Shown: positions 16,114 through 24,195 of the stretch, in pieces
How the letters are laid out: every line of letters begins with the position of its first letter
Numbering within the stretch: the stretch's first letter is position 1
From: Deltaproteobacteria bacterium
GTDB taxonomy: Bacteria > Desulfobacterota > DSM-4660 > Desulfatiglandales > Desulfatiglandaceae
NCBI GenBank assembly: GCA_019307815.1
Contig: JAFDIV010000029.1
Span: 1 to 64,000, forward strand
DNA length: 64,000 nt
Direction: 5' to 3'
The notes under the pieces: model-generated
Told to the model about the DNA's origin: nothing
What the model saw: only the letters and a program-made list of their open reading frames with translations
Databases searched by the model: none
Made by a program: the position numbers and the translations under genes

Positions 16114-16882
16114 TCAGAGCCTGTCCACCCTCAACATATTTGTAGTTCCTTTTACCCATACAGGGTGCCCGGCCGTGATCACCGCCAGATCCCCTTTTGA
16201 GACCAGACCTGTGTCAAGGGCACTCTGGGATGTTTTCTGAAACATATCGTCAGTGTCTTTAGGCTCATCCACCAGTCTTGGGAAACAGCCCCACTCAAGG
16301 CACAGCCGACGCACGGTTGTCTCTTGCGGAGAGAGGGCAATAATCCCCTGCCTGGGCCTGAACCTGGAGATATACTGAGCAGTTTGGCCGGAGCGGGTAG
16401 TGGCAATAATGGCTGATGCATCCAGATGATCTGCCAGCACGCAGGCCACATGGGCAACTGATTCGGAGATGGAATTGTGAGGCATCAACTCCAGATATTT
16501 TCTATGGGGAAACTTCTCTTCAGCCTTCTTAATAATATCCACCATATTGGCAACTGCTTCTATTGGATAATTTCCACTCGCTGTCTCTTCGGAGAGCATA
16601 ACAGCATCTGTGCCATCCAGTACTGCATTGGCTACATCAGTTGCCTCTGCGCGTGTGGGCCGGGGTTGATCAACCATGGAACGGAGCATTTGGGTGGCTG
16701 TAATAACGGGTTTTCCCGTGAAATTGGCCTTTCGAATTAGCATCTTCTGCACCATTGGAATGGGAAAAATTGAGACGTGCCACGCTGAGGCCTTTGCTGA
16801 TCAATGCCCTCAAGACCTCTGGTGCCTCACTTGCTGGACCAATGGTGCACACAATTTTGGTCTTCGGGATGTGCCCTTTCAT
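16114..16882 (-). pseudogene. pyk: Pyruvate kinase remnant with internal out-of-frame deletion
   Basis: The 5' part (ATG 16882) reads [42 protein letters not shown], the normal pyruvate kinase N-terminus through residue ~42. The sequence then jumps in another frame to [40 protein letters not shown] and on to a complete C-terminal domain ending RVDRL at 16114. About 220 codons, including most of the active-site barrel and the B domain, are missing, and the two parts are out of frame. The junction lies at about 16748-16756. The gene cannot make a working enzyme. A functional copy is presumably elsewhere. Confidence 0.92.
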
Positions 16883-16922
16883 TATTAGCCTCCGTGCTTT
16901 TTGATGTATGTTTCTTATCTTT

Positions 16923-18416
16923 CTACCCAAGGCCCTGGGAGGAAACGGCTTCTGCCGAGGGCTGGCCCTTGGGATATTCCACCCAATCAGGCTCTTTTCG
17001 CGGTTTCCAACGTTTTCCGTAAAGGAAGTTATCAATATAAGGAAATAGGATTCTTGCCAGCTCTGAACGGCGAAGGATAAATCGGACCAATTTGTGAATG
17101 CTGCGATAGGGGCGGGAAAATGGGCACACAGCCATACATATGCAGCAATCAGTCCCCACCTTCCCCCAATACTCAAAGCAGCTTTGTTCATTGAGTTTCC
17201 AGCGCTCTATACCCCGGTAAACCCTCTTTTGCCGTTCTATGGGAATTGACTTTGAGGGACATGACTCCGCGCATTTTTTGCATGCCTCGCAGAATTTCTC
17301 CGCACCCAAGTCTATGGGTTTATCAGGGATCAGGGGCATGTCTGTTTGCACTGCAAATATACGTACCCTGGGGCCAAACTTGTCTGCAATAAGATAGCCC
17401 TGCCGCCCCAGCTCCCCCAGCCCTGCATCAATGGCAAGGGGGACCATCAGCATGTCATAATGGCGGTTGTGTTCTGCCACTGCCCTGTAGCCCATGGCCC
17501 CAAACCAGTGGGCCAGGATGGTGGTGATATAGGCGCCCTTTGCATAGTTATAACCGCTTTCAATGACCGATGGGGTGTGGGGGGCTGTCATAACCATGCT
17601 ATGGTCCATTTCTGTTGCGATTACCACAGCATAGGGAAGAGGCTCGGGAATCTTCTTGCCCCATTCATCCCATTCCCCATAGTGGATCTCTCCTCTATGT
17701 GTATATGCCCAGCGCGGGTCCACCTTGCATATGCCCACCAGATCAGCCCCCAGGTGTTTTGCCCAGCTCTTAACGATTTTTGTGGCCTTGGCCGGATCTA
17801 TCTTGGCAGCGGTTGCTGATTCCTTGCTTGCATAACTGCTTCGGGCCTGAGCAGCTCCAGGGTTTACCCGCGCTCCCCGCCCTAGCATATTGGGAAGTTC
17901 GAATGAAGACACCAGCATGGACACATTTGGTTTGTAACAGGAGTCAATAATGCCAGGTCTGCCCAATGGGCCGCCTTTTGCCCTTCGCCTCTCATCATAT
18001 TCCTTGTGTTCGGGATGCATCCTGTAATATTCCTCATATTGTGGTGTATCAGGAAGGAGGCTCCGGTTTCTGGCAAACATAGTGGCTCGCTCATCCATTG
18101 GTTCGAACTGGGAGCCATCACCAGCCAGATACCCAGCAGCCCTTTTTAAGGAGCGGCTCCCTCTTTTCCAAGGAATCAGAAACAGGCCTTGTATTGCCAA
18201 AGCAATACCGAAAAACCACGCCAAAGGTATTCTAGAGGCAGGCCAGCTCAAGATGACAAGACCAAGTAAAAGATGAAAACAAAGGAGTACGGCACCTATT
18301 TTTGAAGCACGCCTTTCTTGCTCTCGTATGGATTCGTAAGTGAAAAGCCCTGCCATACATATGATACCGAAGTTCACAAGGGAAAGTATCCATACAAAAT
18401 ACGGGTTTTCTGCCAT
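16923..18416 (-). CDS. Membrane-anchored reductive-dehalogenase-like corrinoid/Fe-S protein
   Basis: 497 residues; GGAGG before ATG 18416. Three predicted membrane helices (about residues 7-25, 40-58 and 62-82) open the protein, where classical RdhA has a Tat signal; no RRxFxK is seen. The catalytic part contains [76 protein letters not shown] and [10 protein letters not shown], matching RdhA/QueG-type corrinoid folds. Two 4Fe-4S motifs follow: [12 protein letters not shown] (376-387) and C413...CCICMAVCP (424-432). Transmembrane RdhA variants like this occur in marine and subsurface anaerobes; the three helices could replace the separate RdhB anchor. The halogenated or other substrate is unknown. 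Confidence 0.85.
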   Translation of the reverse strand: MAENPYFVWILSLVNFGIICMAGLFTYESIREQERRASKIGAVLLCFHLLLGLVILSWPASRIPLAWFFGIALAIQGLFLIPWKRGSRSLKRAAGYLAGDGSQFEPMDERATMFARNRSLLPDTPQYEEYYRMHPEHKEYDERRRAKGGPLGRPGIIDSCYKPNVSMLVSSFELPNMLGRGARVNPGAAQARSSYASKESATAAKIDPAKATKIVKSWAKHLGADLVGICKVDPRWAYTHRGEIHYGEWDEWGKKIPEPLPYAVVIATEMDHSMVMTAPHTPSVIESGYNYAKGAYITTILAHWFGAMGYRAVAEHNRHYDMLMVPLAIDAGLGELGRQGYLIADKFGPRVRIFAVQTDMPLIPDKPIDLGAEKFCEACKKCAESCPSKSIPIERQKRVYRGIERWKLNEQSCFEYWGKVGTDCCICMAVCPFSRPYRSIHKLVRFILRRSELARILFPYIDNFLYGKRWKPRKEPDWVEYPKGQPSAEAVSSQGLG

Positions 18417-18461
18417 TTTGATGTTCCTCCAAGCTTCGAGATTTTCCGGTCTAAAGGGCTG

Positions 18462-19241
18462 CTAGCTCTCCGCTTTATTTGGAAAGGCCAAGAGATCTTT
18501 AATAACCCCTTTTAGGGCAAAAAAGTCTATGACCATTTCTTTTTCAGGATCACGTGCCTCGCCTTTGCCATATTGGAGTCCGAAATATGAGTGGATTTTT
18601 ATTCCCCTTTCTTGACAATAGTTTTCAAGGGACCATTTGGTCATACTTCCCACAAGATGTGCACCCACCGAGGCTCCCCATTCAAAATGGGGGCCGTCTC
18701 CCCCGCTGTCGCCGATAATGATGATGCGGTTAGATGGGATCCCTTGTGCTTGCGCAACCTGCTGGGTATTTTTAGGTTTGTCATCTATTTCCAGCAGGCG
18801 GCAGATCAGGGAAGGGTCTGTTTCTGCGTGAGGGTAGTGGATAATGGGGTGTCCCGAGAGGGCGGGCACACGGGGAAGCAGGCCCTTGGCAAAGACCCTT
18901 TGGAAAAAGCCTATGGCTGCTGTGGTGTTAATCATAAAGAGGATCCTGTTTTCCGCGCACCAGTTCATAAACTCCGGGACGCCCTTATATGTGCGAAAGT
19001 GTGTATCCAGATAGGCGTCCATCTGCTCTTGGGTCAAGGGCTCGGGCAATAGGTCCTGAAGCTTTTTAATGGCTTGTGCAAGCGTGATTTTGTTGGCCGT
19101 GTATAGTCTGAAGATTTTTTCAAGTTCAGGACCTAATTGAGGATGGGTAAATGTTACTGGATCAAAGGGTCCAGTCGGTGCAAGGCATTCATTCCAGTCT
19201 GTTGAAATCATGGCTATGTATTGTTGTACATGTGGGCCCAT
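18462..19241 (-). CDS. HAD-superfamily hydrolase-like protein
   Basis: 259 residues. HAD motif I is ISTDWNECLA (nucleophile Asp, with Asn where the second Asp normally stands), motif II LFMINTTAAIG, and motif IV IIIIGDSGGDGPHFEWGASV. The cap region is helical (LEKIFRLYTANKITLAQAIK, KKLQDLLPEPLTQEQMDAYL). Phosphatases normally need the second Asp as acid/base, so it may have weak or different chemistry. It lies just before the Rdh-like gene on the same strand (45 bp gap), so both could be co-transcribed. The substrate is unknown. Confidence 0.75.
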   Translation of the reverse strand: MGPHVQQYIAMISTDWNECLAPTGPFDPVTFTHPQLGPELEKIFRLYTANKITLAQAIKKLQDLLPEPLTQEQMDAYLDTHFRTYKGVPEFMNWCAENRILFMINTTAAIGFFQRVFAKGLLPRVPALSGHPIIHYPHAETDPSLICRLLEIDDKPKNTQQVAQAQGIPSNRIIIIGDSGGDGPHFEWGASVGAHLVGSMTKWSLENYCQERGIKIHSYFGLQYGKGEARDPEKEMVIDFFALKGVIKDLLAFPNKAES

Positions 19242-19341
19242 GTATCATCTCCTTATTCAAGATTCAAAGGCAGGCCTGTGGGGAAGTAATTCCCTGTGTT
19301 GCAGTCAATAGTTGGCCAAAGGTCAACACAGAAAATACCCT

Positions 19342-20145
19342 TCAGGTCCTTATGGTTGCCTGTTGGTATCGATTCAATGCCAAGGCAAGTCCAACTCCAC
19401 CCACGATCATGAAGAAACATAAGACCTGACCCATGGTAAATGGGCCAAGGACAAAACCCAGTTGAGGGTCTGGCTCCCGAAAGAATTCCAGGACAAAACG
19501 AAACAGGCCGTAAAAGACCAAGAAAAATACTACCATCATCCCGTCGGAGAATTGTTTCTTTCGAAGCTGCCACAGGAGGATGAACAGGATAAGGCCTTCT
19601 GTCAGGGCCTCGTATAGCTGGGAAGGATGGCGGGGAAGGGGCCCGCCCCTGGGGAATACCATGGCCCAAGGGACATCTGTTACCCTGCCAAAAAGCTCAC
19701 CGTTTATGAAATTACCGATCCTGCCCAAGCCAAGGCCCACGGGGGCCGTTACAATGACACTGTCTCCCACGGCCCAGAAAGGCAGGCGCCTTTTTCTACA
19801 AAACCACCATCCTGCAATAACGCAGCCTATGAGACCGCCGTGAAAGGACATCCCTCCATGCCAGAGGGCTAGGATTTCTATGGGATGGTGGAGGTAATAG
19901 GCAAAGTCCGGATACTGATAGAACAGGAGGTAGCCCAGCCTGGCGCCCACAATCAAGCCTATGGCCAGCGTGAAGACCAGTTCCTGGGCCATGGGCCCCT
20001 TCAGTCCTAATTGGCGAGAGCGTTGCTGGCGCTGGATCAGAAAGTACCCAGACACAAAACCCGCCACATACATAAGGCCATACCACCTTATGTGTATGGG
20101 ACCTATTGTAATAATGTCTGGGTCAATATGTGGGTAAGGGATCAT
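19342..20145 (-). CDS. lgt: Prolipoprotein diacylglyceryl transferase
   Basis: About 267 residues from ATG 20145 (MIPYPHIDPDIITIGPIHIR; the frame extends upstream to 20205 but family members start here). Seven membrane segments. Catalytic and lipid-binding motifs: GARLGYLLFY, HGGMSFHGGLIG, the Lgt signature GRIGNFINGELFGR and HPSQLYEALTEG, FREPDPQLG. Transfers diacylglycerol from phosphatidylglycerol to lipobox cysteines in the inner membrane, the first step of lipoprotein maturation. Confidence 0.96.
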   Translation of the reverse strand: MIPYPHIDPDIITIGPIHIRWYGLMYVAGFVSGYFLIQRQQRSRQLGLKGPMAQELVFTLAIGLIVGARLGYLLFYQYPDFAYYLHHPIEILALWHGGMSFHGGLIGCVIAGWWFCRKRRLPFWAVGDSVIVTAPVGLGLGRIGNFINGELFGRVTDVPWAMVFPRGGPLPRHPSQLYEALTEGLILFILLWQLRKKQFSDGMMVVFFLVFYGLFRFVLEFFREPDPQLGFVLGPFTMGQVLCFFMIVGGVGLALALNRYQQATIRT

Positions 20146-20256
20146 AAGGCTCGTATCCAGTGAGAGATCAAAGGGTACCAAGAAGATTCGTGGTCCATAC
20201 AACATACGTCGGGGTTATCCTAATGAGGACAGGAGGGATAATCAAGGAAATTTGTA

Positions 20257-20307
20257 TTGACAACATAAATATTTTCTGTATACTAAATATAATTCTATAT
20301 ACAGAAA
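20257..20307 (+). promoter_or_regulatory. Promoter and palindromic operator before the iclR-molybdoenzyme operon
   Basis: TTGACA (20257-20262) and TATACT (20279-20284) are separated by 16 bp and fit a sigma-70 promoter well. A perfect 10-bp inverted repeat, TTTCTGTATA (20273-20282) and TATACAGAAA (20298-20307), overlaps the -10 box and the start region. Its place makes it a good site for repression, probably by the IclR protein encoded 70 bp downstream. Confidence 0.75.
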
Positions 20308-20379
20308 TTTCGAGAAACGGTTGCGCAGATATAACTGGTGGTGCTTCAGAGCAACTTGCCTTTAGGCCGGGAGTTTTCC

Positions 20380-21195
20380 ATGAATACCAAGGGATCCTCA
20401 AATTCCCGCTACACAACATCAGTCCCTGCTGTTGAACAGGCCTGCAAGATCCTCATTTGCCTTTCAAAGGGCGGTGGCTCACCCATGAACCTCACGAACA
20501 TTTGCAAAGAAGTGGGGATCCATAACAGCAAAGGCTATTCTATCCTCATGACCTTGAAGAGATTTGGGCTTGTGGAACGGGACCCTGTATCCAAGACCTA
20601 TTCCCTGGGTGTGGGACTCGCACATCTGGGCCGCAGGGCCCTTGAGGGCATAGATTTAAAGGATATCGCAACCCCCTACCTTACGGAATTGGCCGGGAAA
20701 ACAGGTGAGACCGCCCTGTTTGGCATCCTGAATGCTGAACAGCTTTTTGTGATAGCAAAACAAGAGGGCACACACCGGATCGGCGTCAACATCGGTCTTG
20801 GACATCGATTTCATATGACCGCGGGGGCACACGGCAAGGCCATTGTGGCCTTCATGTCACCGGCTGAACAGAAGAGGGTGCTGGGCCGAAAGAAGCTCTA
20901 TTTTTATGGAGATCCGTCTCGATTGGATATGGAGCGCCTTCGCAGCGATTTGGCCCTATGTAGAAAAAGGGGGTTTGCAGAGGATGCAGGGGACCTACAG
21001 CCAGGGGTGAACGCGGTCAGTAGTCCGGTTTTTGGTGCAGACAGCGCTATTGTGGGGTGCATTATTTTAATTGGTACCTATCCCATTGATAGGATGAAAG
21101 AATTTGGCCCCTTGGTGGCTGATACCGCCAAAAGGGTATCTGAGGACTTGGGTGGTGATATGGATAACACTTTTGTAGGAGGGCTTGGCCTATGA
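20380..21195 (+). CDS. IclR-family transcriptional regulator
   Basis: About 271 residues from ATG 20380 (GGGAG upstream). N-terminal winged helix (VPAVEQACKILICLSKGGGS, NLTNICKEVGIHNSKGYSIL, LKRFGLVERDPVSKTYSLGV) and C-terminal IclR ligand domain (DIATPYLTELAGKTGETALF, MTAGAHGKAIVAFM, RKRGFAEDAGDLQPGVNAVS, PVFGADSAIVGCIILIG). IclR proteins typically sense aromatic or small organic acids and control their catabolic genes. Its stop overlaps the molybdoenzyme start by four bases, so it is co-transcribed with it. The palindrome over the promoter suggests autoregulation of the whole operon. Confidence 0.94.
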   Translation: MNTKGSSNSRYTTSVPAVEQACKILICLSKGGGSPMNLTNICKEVGIHNSKGYSILMTLKRFGLVERDPVSKTYSLGVGLAHLGRRALEGIDLKDIATPYLTELAGKTGETALFGILNAEQLFVIAKQEGTHRIGVNIGLGHRFHMTAGAHGKAIVAFMSPAEQKRVLGRKKLYFYGDPSRLDMERLRSDLALCRKRGFAEDAGDLQPGVNAVSSPVFGADSAIVGCIILIGTYPIDRMKEFGPLVADTAKRVSEDLGGDMDNTFVGGLGL

Positions 21196-23360
21196 GCGCA
21201 TTTACCTATGCCAATGTGGAAAAGGAAATGGAGTTTTATGGCTTTGATAGGGTTGTAAAGAGCCACTGCCGCATGTGCCACGGTGGTTGTGGGGTACTGG
21301 TATATGTGAAGGATGGCAGGGTGGCAAAGATCGCAGGTGACCCGGACTGCCCCATAAACCACGGCACCCTTTGCACAAAGGCCATTGCCTCTATTCAACT
21401 GGCCTATCATCCCGACCGCCTCACCCATCCTGTGCGACGCGCCGGACCCAAGGGAAGCGGGAAATGGGAGCGCATATCATGGGACGAGGCACTTGATACC
21501 ATCGCAGAGAAAATCCTTCGTTATAAGGAACAATACGGCCCTGAATCCATTGTAATGGGCTATGGCACTGGCCGGGAAAACGAGGCGGTCATCTATCGGT
21601 TCGCCAACCTCCTTGGTACACCCAATGTGCTTACCGCTGGACACTTTTGTTATGGACCCCGGGTGGCCACGGGCATCATCACATGTGGTTCCAATCCGGT
21701 AGTGGACTATGAAAACCATCCCCGTTGCATCATGGTGTGGGGCAATAATATTGTTATCAGCAACCCGGATGAGTACAAGGGCGAGCCCTTCTCAGTGGCA
21801 GTGGACAAAGGGGCCAAGCTAATTGTGGTGGACCCACGGTTTACCCGCATTGCAGCCAGGGCCCACATCTGGCTCCAGCTAAGGCCAGGCACGGATACGG
21901 CCCTGGCCCTTGGCATGGCCAATGTGATTATTCAAGAGGGTCTATATGACAAGGATTTCGTGGAAAAGTGGGTGCATGGCTGGGATGAGTTTAAGAAGCG
22001 AGCCAGTGAATATACTCTGGAGCGTGTGGAAGAGATCACATGGGTTCCTAAGGAAAAGATCGCCCAGGCAGCCCGCCTCTATGCCACTACCAAGCCTGCA
22101 GGGATCCAGTGGGGAGTGGCCATTGAGCAGCAGATAAACTGTGCGGACAATGACAGGGCCCTCATGGCCCTTATGGCCATCACAGGGAATCTGGACAAAA
22201 AGGGCGGCCAGGTACTTTTCAAGCCCCCAAAGATAAGGACAGTGAGTGAGTTCGGGGCCCACAAAATGTTACCAAAGGAACAAGCGACAAAGCGGCTTGG
22301 AGGGGACCGGTTTCGGCTAGCAGGAAACTTTGCCATCATCAATCCAAAATGCGTATGGGATGCCATCCTGGAAGAAAAGCCCTATCCCGTGAAGATGCTC
22401 TTTTTCATCAGTTCTAATCCACTTCTTACACGGGCCAACGCCCGCTATGTTCGGAGGGCCTTGGAAGCAGTGGATTTCATGGCTGTGGCCGACTTTTTCA
22501 TTACCCCTACGGCTGAGCTGGCAGATATTGTTTTGCCTGCCGCCACCTGGCTTGAGATGGACTATATCGGTGATTTCTGGAAACGTCACGGTTACATACT
22601 GCCCAGAAGAAAGGTGATCCAGGTGGGAGAGTGCCGATCAGATCATGAAATGCTCAATGACCTGGCCCATAGGGTAGGGCAGGGTGAGTACTGGTGGGAT
22701 AGCTTTGAGCAGGCACTGGACTGGGTCCTGGAGCCCATGGGGCTTACATGGAACCAATTCAAGGAAATGGACTATATGAGGGGCGAGGTGGAATATGAAA
22801 AATATAAAAACAAGGGCTTTTCAACTCCTACAGGAAAGGTTGAGATCTACTCCACCTTGCTAGAGAAATGGGGTTATGATCCCCTCCCCCAGTTTCGGGA
22901 GCCCCCTGAGAGCCCGTACAGCACCCCTGAACTTTATGATCAATATCCATACATTCTAATTACAGGAAGGCGCCTACCAGGGTTCTTCCACACAGAAAAC
23001 CGCCAGCTTCCTTGGATGAGGGAGTTGCACCGGGACCCTGTTGTGGAAATCCACCCTGATACTGCCAAGAAAGAGGGAATAAAAGAGGGTAACTGGGTGA
23101 TCATTGAATCCCCACGGGGAAAGGTGAGACAGCGGGTCAAGTATTTTGCGGGCATGGACCCTAGGGTGGTCTCTGCGGAACATGCCTGGTGGTTTCCGGA
23201 GGAAAAGGATCCCTCCCATGGCTGGGACCGGTCAAATATCAATGTCCTTACAAGCAACGACTATGAAAATTGCGATCCGGCCATGGGCGCCACCCATGTG
23301 CGGTGTCTGCTTTGCCGGATTTATCCGGAGGGGAAGGAGGCAGAAGGTAGTAACCAGTAA
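21192..23360 (+). CDS. Molybdopterin (Mo/W) oxidoreductase, DMSO-reductase superfamily
   Basis: 722 residues. N-terminal 4Fe-4S motif C26-x2-C29-x3-C33 (SHCRMCHGGCG) and C61 (GTLCTKA). The metal ligand is probably C153 in TAGHFCYGPRVATG, as in acetylene hydratase and polysulfide reductase relatives. Cofactor-binding segments VWGNNIVISNPDEYKG, VVDPRFTRIAARAHIWLQLR, PGTDTALALGM, TPTAELADIVLPAATWLEMD and the C-terminal TGRRLPGFFHTENRQLPW, HAWWFPEE. No Tat signal, so it is cytoplasmic. Length fits catabolic hydroxylase or hydratase-like members more than respiratory ones. IclR context suggests an organic, perhaps aromatic, substrate; this is inference. Confidence 0.92.
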   Translation: MSAFTYANVEKEMEFYGFDRVVKSHCRMCHGGCGVLVYVKDGRVAKIAGDPDCPINHGTLCTKAIASIQLAYHPDRLTHPVRRAGPKGSGKWERISWDEALDTIAEKILRYKEQYGPESIVMGYGTGRENEAVIYRFANLLGTPNVLTAGHFCYGPRVATGIITCGSNPVVDYENHPRCIMVWGNNIVISNPDEYKGEPFSVAVDKGAKLIVVDPRFTRIAARAHIWLQLRPGTDTALALGMANVIIQEGLYDKDFVEKWVHGWDEFKKRASEYTLERVEEITWVPKEKIAQAARLYATTKPAGIQWGVAIEQQINCADNDRALMALMAITGNLDKKGGQVLFKPPKIRTVSEFGAHKMLPKEQATKRLGGDRFRLAGNFAIINPKCVWDAILEEKPYPVKMLFFISSNPLLTRANARYVRRALEAVDFMAVADFFITPTAELADIVLPAATWLEMDYIGDFWKRHGYILPRRKVIQVGECRSDHEMLNDLAHRVGQGEYWWDSFEQALDWVLEPMGLTWNQFKEMDYMRGEVEYEKYKNKGFSTPTGKVEIYSTLLEKWGYDPLPQFREPPESPYSTPELYDQYPYILITGRRLPGFFHTENRQLPWMRELHRDPVVEIHPDTAKKEGIKEGNWVIIESPRGKVRQRVKYFAGMDPRVVSAEHAWWFPEEKDPSHGWDRSNINVLTSNDYENCDPAMGATHVRCLLCRIYPEGKEAEGSNQ

Positions 23361-23440
23361 CTTGCGTGCCTATGTGCCAGCTAGGTGGAAGCGCTTTTCG
23401 GGTAATTCATGAAGCAAACAGCTCTCTGGGGCTCGGTTAT

Positions 23441-23610
23441 GAAGCGAAACGGTATATTCCCTCCCTGTCTGCACCAGGCAGGCGCTACGTTCGCTTCGCC
23501 ATCGTGGCTCCGCTTACTGCGGGTTTTGGCCCCTTCACCATACCTGCCTGCAGCAGGCAGGCTGGCTACGGGACCAAAACACGCCGCTTCGGGAAAATCC
23601 CGTTCCGCTC
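23441..23610. repeat. Dispersed palindromic repeat, copy A
   Basis: About 170 bp. The ends GAAGCGAAACGG...ATTCCC and GGGAAAATCCCGTTCCGCTC are imperfect inverted repeats. An inner pair (GCGGGTTTTGGCCCC and GGGACCAAAACACGCCGC) and a small CTGCCTGCAGCAGGCAG hairpin are nested inside. The same skeleton recurs at 51481-51659 (see copy B). It occupies the gap between the first molybdoenzyme and its Fe-S partner, and gives this gap a spurious open frame from 23409. Confidence 0.8.
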
Positions 23611-23696
23611 CACGTAGTCTTGCAGATCCTGTGGTTAGGAGCCAGAAGTCAGGAGATAGAAGGGTAGGAGAAGGAAGAAAGGAGGAAGGATCCCCT

Positions 23697-24158
23697 ATGA
23701 ATAGATATAAACTGGCGATTAACGAGGAGGCATGCTGGGGGTGCAGGACCTGTGAAGTGGCCTGCAAGCAGGAACTCAATGTGCCCGAAGGGGTCCAACT
23801 GATTAAGGTGGTGGAAGATGGCCCCAAACTGGTGGATGACAAGTTGGAATTTGTGTTCCGTGTGCGTGTGTGCCAACACTGCGACGATCCCCCTTGTATG
23901 GAGGTATGCCCAGAAGGCGCAATTGAAAAGAGGGCGGATGGGATCGTCATCCTGGATCAAGACAGGTGCACTGGATGTGGATTGTGTGTCGATGAGTGCC
24001 CGTATGATGCCATATCATTAGACCAGGAAAGGGGCATTGCACAAAAGTGTAACTTGTGTTTCCACAGGATTGATAATGGGCTTGTGCCTGCATGCGCAGA
24101 CAATGTTTGTCTCGCCCATTGTATCAACTTTCTGACCCCTGAAAGGATTGAAGGATAA
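23697..24158 (+). CDS. 4Fe-4S electron-transfer subunit (DMSO reductase B-type)
   Basis: About 153 residues from ATG 23697, directly after GGAGGAAGGA. Four cluster motifs can be read: [39 protein letters not shown] and [16 protein letters not shown]. This is the NrfC/PsrB/DmsB architecture. It should pass electrons to or from the molybdoenzymes encoded on either side. The frame extends upstream through the repeat element but that part is not protein-like. Confidence 0.94.
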   Translation: MNRYKLAINEEACWGCRTCEVACKQELNVPEGVQLIKVVEDGPKLVDDKLEFVFRVRVCQHCDDPPCMEVCPEGAIEKRADGIVILDQDRCTGCGLCVDECPYDAISLDQERGIAQKCNLCFHRIDNGLVPACADNVCLAHCINFLTPERIEG

Positions 24159-24195
24159 AGATTCATACGGCCGGCAAAGGGCAACGGAGGGGTAA

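Noticed and set aside
16923-18416. Classical respiratory RdhA with Tat export
   Set aside because: No twin-arginine motif; three hydrophobic helices at the N-terminus and no rdhB gene beside it.
23409-23696. Long N-terminal extension of the Fe-S protein
   Set aside because: The extension reads through the palindromic repeat and has no protein character; a strong GGAGGAAGGA stands before ATG 23697.
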